From positions 1 to 15,489 of the forward strand of contig JAIRKV010000181.1 of the NCBI GenBank assembly GCA_031259935.1: a stretch of DNA of 15,489 bases. The letters run 5' to 3'. The notes beneath the pieces were generated by a model that saw only the letters and a list, made by a program, of their open reading frames with translations, was not told where the DNA came from and did no database searches. Both the position numbers and the translations under genes were made by a program. The DNA comes from Prevotellaceae bacterium (lineage in GTDB: Bacteria; Bacteroidota; Bacteroidia; Bacteroidales; UBA932). This document shows positions 14,322 through 15,489 of the stretch, piece by piece. Numbering within the stretch: position 1 is the first letter of the stretch; every line of letters begins with the position of its first letter.

Positions 14322-15237
14322 AATAGTAATTTCTTAATTTTTCCCACAAATTGTAGTAATCAAAAACCTGTTTTATTTGTATATCGTTCATTTTATTTCC
14401 AATATTATTGTGATATAAAGCAATGTCTTGATATTCTTCTATATCTATATATTTGTTCCCAAAAGAAACTCTTTTACAGGCAAATCCTTTCAGTAAAGAC
14501 ATGGCTTTAAACCACACATCGTCGGCAGTCGGAGCTAATTTAAGGAATAAATCTTCGCGCAGTATATCTTCATGAAAACATTGCGGCGGATACAAAATGC
14601 CTGCGCATCCGGTTGGAAAATGAATCTGTGATTTTTCTTCTCCTTTATATTCTAAAATCCAATCTTGATAACGGCACAATCGACCTTTTTTATCCCATTT
14701 CATTTTATGTCCTCTGCCGTAATAAATACATCTTTTGTTTTTTACATACTCTTTATAAAGATTTTCTATCAAGTCGAACGGATAAAGAACATCGTCGTCT
14801 GCCGTTACGATAATATGGTCCGGATATTTTTCCAGTGTGGGAATAAGTTTTTTGTACGATTTTAAATCTTTACAGTAACCTATTTCTAATCCTCTTGTTT
14901 GTTGACGTTTCAGCAGCAAAGGAATCGTATGTTCGTTAAATTCATCTTCAGCCAGCCATAGAATGATTTTATTGGGTTTATACGTCTGGTTCAACAAAGT
15001 TTCTATTACTAAATAGACATCATATATTCTTTTATTATAAGTAGTTAACGAAACTATGATATTTTCGTTTTGGTTATTAAATCTTTCCACTCCTTTTTCC
15101 GTAGAATGTAGAGCGCTGTTACGAAGCGATTCCTCTTTTATATGATAATTTATCTTCTGTTCTACGATTTTGTCCATCAGGCAGGTATTGTTAAATCCTT
15201 TTACAGCTTTATGTATTATTCTATTTATCATTCTCAT
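14302..15237 (-). CDS. GT-A glycosyltransferase with TADDDVLYP motif
   Basis: The protein has a GT-A core: IIVSLTTYNKRIYDVYLVIETLLNQTY near the N-terminus, PNKIILWLAEDE, and HIIVTADDDVLYPFDLI with an acidic metal/nucleotide-binding cluster. Downstream FPTGCAGILYPP and LAPTADDVWFKAMSL resemble the acceptor/catalytic part seen in glycan-cluster transferases of Bacteroidetes. I chose ATG at 15237 (MRMINRI, 311 residues). The frame extends to a GTG at 15282, giving 326 residues, and the ATG at 15231 is also possible. No Shine-Dalgarno decides between them. Its end overlaps the methyltransferase start by 20 bases. It lies shortly after the partial gene at the right edge. The sugar is unknown. Confidence 0.85.
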   Translation of the reverse strand: MRMINRIIHKAVKGFNNTCLMDKIVEQKINYHIKEESLRNSALHSTEKGVERFNNQNENIIVSLTTYNKRIYDVYLVIETLLNQTYKPNKIILWLAEDEFNEHTIPLLLKRQQTRGLEIGYCKDLKSYKKLIPTLEKYPDHIIVTADDDVLYPFDLIENLYKEYVKNKRCIYYGRGHKMKWDKKGRLCRYQDWILEYKGEEKSQIHFPTGCAGILYPPQCFHEDILREDLFLKLAPTADDVWFKAMSLLKGFACKRVSFGNKYIDIEEYQDIALYHNNIGNKMNDIQIKQVFDYYNLWEKLRNYYYDKKNN

Positions 15238-15289
15238 TTTATGTTTTATAAAGTTTATTTGTTTGTAATCTTCTGCAATCACGAGATAT

Positions 15290-15489
15290 TTAAAAAGTCA
15301 TTGTCAGGTCGGTATAAATATAATGCAATCCGTTTTTTTCGTCAAATTCAACTTTTACGTGTCGCCATACATATTTGTCCATAAAGGAATAATTAAAAAC
15401 TTCTATCAGATGCCGGCGCAGGAACCTTATCATCTTCTTTCGTTCTTTTACGTTAAACGGAACGGGAGCATCCTTACATTGTAAGAATT
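15290..15489 (-). CDS. C-terminal part of unrecognised protein, cut by window edge
   Basis: An open minus-strand frame runs from the right edge to a TAA at 15290-15292 and gives 66 residues without a start codon. It includes KDAPVPFNVKERKKMIRFL, RRHLIEVFNYSFMDKYVWRHV and GLHYIYTDLTMTF. The frame is clean and reads in the same direction as the glycan genes, with a short gap to the next gene. I do not recognise the family. By context it is probably another glycan-cluster enzyme. Confidence 0.6.
   Translation of the reverse strand, partial: FLQCKDAPVPFNVKERKKMIRFLRRHLIEVFNYSFMDKYVWRHVKVEFDEKNGLHYIYTDLTMTF

Overview
The window reads as AT-rich chromosomal DNA of a member of the Bacteroidetes, probably Bacteroidales. 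The evidence is the type of DnaE, a fused TGS/uridine-kinase-like nucleoside kinase, a TAnnTTTG-type -7 promoter element before that kinase, and the near absence of Shine-Dalgarno sites. The species cannot be named from this sequence.

Left part (1-9312) is mostly housekeeping. A LuxE-type acyl-protein synthetase homologue (360-1334, minus) diverges from the nucleoside kinase (1682-3352, plus). An Hsp20 small heat-shock protein follows (3576-4004, plus), with a sigma-54-like -24/-12 element in front and a strong hairpin/T-run terminator behind. IspE of the non-mevalonate isoprenoid pathway (4165-4986, plus) converges on dnaE, the replicative polymerase alpha subunit (5072-8830, minus). Two related non-coding repeats in opposite orientation (about 32-175 and 9063-9184) bracket this part and look like members of one dispersed intergenic family.

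Right part (9313-15489) is a surface-glycan (capsule, O-antigen or exopolysaccharide) cluster read entirely on the minus strand, from the right edge leftward. In transcription order it contains the C-terminus of an unrecognised protein, a GT-A glycosyltransferase, a class I SAM methyltransferase, a decayed zinc-ribbon methyltransferase, two GT2 glycosyltransferases, and a GT32-like DXD sugar transferase. Short gaps and one overlap suggest an operon whose promoter lies outside the window. Together the glycosyltransferases would assemble an oligosaccharide repeat unit.

The most unusual piece lies at 10089-11408, between the last GT2 gene and the GT32 gene. About 1.06 kb containing two damaged YhcG/DUF1016 nuclease-family copies sits between two direct repeats of about 130 bp. 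Each repeat is a copy of the original GT2-end/GT32-start junction. The inner YhcG copies carry perfect 27-base palindromes in three sequence versions, with both arms changed together. One extra 28-base unit breaks the reading frame of one copy. This looks like an insertion with a large target duplication, or a recombination product, combined with a palindromic element active inside coding DNA.
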